Source: Clostridium sp. UBA6758
Lineage (GTDB): Bacteria > Bacillota > Clostridia > Clostridiales > Clostridiaceae
Assembly: GCA_002453475.1 (NCBI GenBank)
Contig: DKGY01000055.1
Coordinates: forward strand, 5,370-11,455
Length of the DNA: 6,086 nt
Direction of reading: 5' to 3'
Below, piece by piece: positions 4,854-6,086 of the stretch (position 1 is the first letter of the stretch; each line of letters begins with the position of its first letter). The notes under the pieces are model-generated. The model saw nothing but the letters and a program-made list of their open reading frames with translations. It did no database searches and was not told where the DNA came from. The translations under genes were made by a program, and so were the position numbers.

Positions 4854-5957
4854 TTATTTCATGCTTTTTATATAAATACTAAGTATATCTTCATAGCTTA
4901 ATGGATATGGATGATTTTTAAGTTTCTCTTTATTAGAACTCATATAGGAAGCGTAATTTTTTAGTTCATCAAGAGATATTTTTAAATCCTTTGTAAATAT
5001 TTCATCTATAAAGTTTCCAAACTCATCTATACTTGAGAAATTCAATAAAGATATAATTTTATCTACTTTATCCTTAGCATTATCTGCATATATTTCAAGA
5101 TATTCTTTTAAAAGAATTCCATTAGCCTTACCATGAGGTACATTATGATAATATGTTAATGGATATCCCATTCCATGAGGAATAGAGGTACCACTTTGTG
5201 AAATTACCATACCTGCTATGGAGGATGCAATTAACAATTTTTCACGTGTTTCAAAGGAAATATTTTCTGAAGATATATGTGAAACACATTCACTAAATAT
5301 ATTTAAGCCATTTTCAGCAAGGGCATTGCTAAAGAAATTAGCATTAGTAGATAAATATCCTTCTATTAAATGTGAAAGTGCATCTATAGAAGTATTTATT
5401 GTTACATTTTTAGGTGTATCCATCAAATAAGTAGCATCTAAAAAAGATACTGCAGGGAAAATTTTAGGGGATATACCTCTTTTATTTTTAATCTTATGAT
5501 CTGTTAATATAGAGTAAGGTGTAGTTTCAGTTCCAGTTCCAGCAGTGGTAGGAACTGCAACAATTGGAAGAGAATTAAGATCAGAATTCGTAAATAAATC
5601 TTCAATTGTGGCTTGTGAATTTAAAAGAAGCACTCCGGCAGCTTTAGATGCATCGATAGGGGAGCCTCCACCTATTCCTATAATAAAATCGATATCTTTA
5701 CCTTGACCAAAATTTTTAATTCTATTAATAGTGTTTGTAGATGGATTTTCTTCTACATCATCAAAAATATGAAATTCTATATTGTTTTCTTTTAAAGAAT
5801 TTAAAACATGGTTTAAAGAACCATTAGTTTTAGAAGAATGTGTCCCAGTTACTATTAAAGCGGTACTTCCTAAAGAATTCATTATACTACCATGATTTGA
5901 TATTGCATTTTTTTCACATATAACCTTTGTTGGCATAAAAAATATTGGATTACTCAA
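4854..5957 (-). CDS. iron-containing (group III) alcohol dehydrogenase
   Basis: A 367-residue cytosolic NAD(P)-dependent dehydrogenase of the Fe-ADH superfamily, near the usual length for a single-domain member. The N-terminal dinucleotide fold carries ALIVTG (33-38) and GIGGGSPIDASKA (94-106). VPTTAGTGTETTP (135-147) lines the cofactor and active site. The metal ligands are D192 and H196 in SIDALSHLIEGYLS, H261 in IPHGMGY and H275 in VPHGKANG, all present. Members reduce aldehydes or oxidise alcohols, including butanol and 1,3-propanediol-type enzymes in clostridia. The substrate cannot be told from sequence, and it lacks the aldehyde dehydrogenase half of AdhE. Translation starts at TTG (5955-5957); AAGGAGG (5967-5973) is 9 nt upstream and no ATG is in a suitable position. 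The stop codon of the preceding minus-strand frame overlaps this ribosome binding site, so it is probably the second or later gene of an operon. Confidence 0.92.
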   Translation of the reverse strand: MSNPIFFMPTKVICEKNAISNHGSIMNSLGSTALIVTGTHSSKTNGSLNHVLNSLKENNIEFHIFDDVEENPSTNTINRIKNFGQGKDIDFIIGIGGGSPIDASKAAGVLLLNSQATIEDLFTNSDLNSLPIVAVPTTAGTGTETTPYSILTDHKIKNKRGISPKIFPAVSFLDATYLMDTPKNVTINTSIDALSHLIEGYLSTNANFFSNALAENGLNIFSECVSHISSENISFETREKLLIASSIAGMVISQSGTSIPHGMGYPLTYYHNVPHGKANGILLKEYLEIYADNAKDKVDKIISLLNFSSIDEFGNFIDEIFTKDLKISLDELKNYASYMSSNKEKLKNHPYPLSYEDILSIYIKSMK

Positions 5958-5971
5958 AAATTTATTCCTCC

Positions 5972-6086
5972 TTAAAGTTTAATTGTCATATTAAAATTTT
6001 CATCATATTTTAATATAGCATCTATTACAAATTTTCTCAATTGATTAAGAGATATAACTTTATTATAAGTTTTTATTAATAAAATG
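5972..6086 (-). CDS. C-terminal end of an unidentified gene, cut by the right edge
   Basis: On the minus strand one frame is open from the edge (first whole codon at 6085) for 37 codons to a TAA at 5974-5972. The tail contains LNQLRKFVIDAILKYDENFN and ends MTIKL. Only 14 nt separate it from the TTG of the alcohol dehydrogenase gene, and its stop codon merges with that gene's AAGGAGG. This tight arrangement and the mixed, protein-like composition favour a real upstream gene in the same operon. The stretch is too short for me to name a family, and a chance open frame of this length is not excluded. Confidence 0.55.
   Translation of the reverse strand, partial: ILLIKTYNKVISLNQLRKFVIDAILKYDENFNMTIKL

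Noticed and set aside
5218..5430. 70-codon plus-strand open frame inside the alcohol dehydrogenase gene
   Set aside because: Antisense shadow of a complete Fe-ADH coding region that carries its conserved motifs.

Overview
The base composition is strongly AT-rich. Ribosome binding sites are GGAGG-like, codons are A/T-ending, and start codons include ATG, GTG and TTG. The families present (DUF1540 cysteine protein, PadR regulator, Amidase_3, group III iron alcohol dehydrogenase, YjiH-type membrane protein) are common together in Clostridium and close relatives. This is most likely chromosomal DNA of a low-GC clostridial Firmicute. The species cannot be told from the window. No tRNA, rRNA, IS element, CRISPR array or clear prophage module is visible.

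Layout, left to right. On the minus strand: a YitV-like alpha/beta hydrolase cut by the left edge (1-307); a YjiH-family multi-pass membrane protein (553-1938) with a strong terminator downstream and a promoter carrying a perfect 20-bp palindrome; a small protein with two DUF1540 cysteine domains (2277-2594); and a PHP-domain phosphoesterase (2640-3473), 45 nt upstream of the DUF1540 gene and possibly transcribed with it. On the plus strand, divergent from the PHP gene: a PadR-family regulator (3701-4078) behind a near-consensus sigma-A promoter, then an N-acetylmuramoyl-L-alanine amidase (4185-4763). A bidirectional hairpin (4816-4851) separates the amidase from a convergent minus-strand pair: the end of an unidentified gene (5972-6086, cut by the right edge) and an iron-containing alcohol dehydrogenase (4854-5957).

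The genes do not form one obvious pathway, and I see no convincing new multi-gene system. The two points that most merit a second look are these. First, the amidase has Lys at the position where Amidase_3 enzymes carry their conserved catalytic Glu. Second, the palindrome over the -10 of the YjiH-family gene has the ATGT-N8-ACAT form described for PadR-type repressors, and a PadR gene lies about 1.7 kb away. The regulatory link is inference only.
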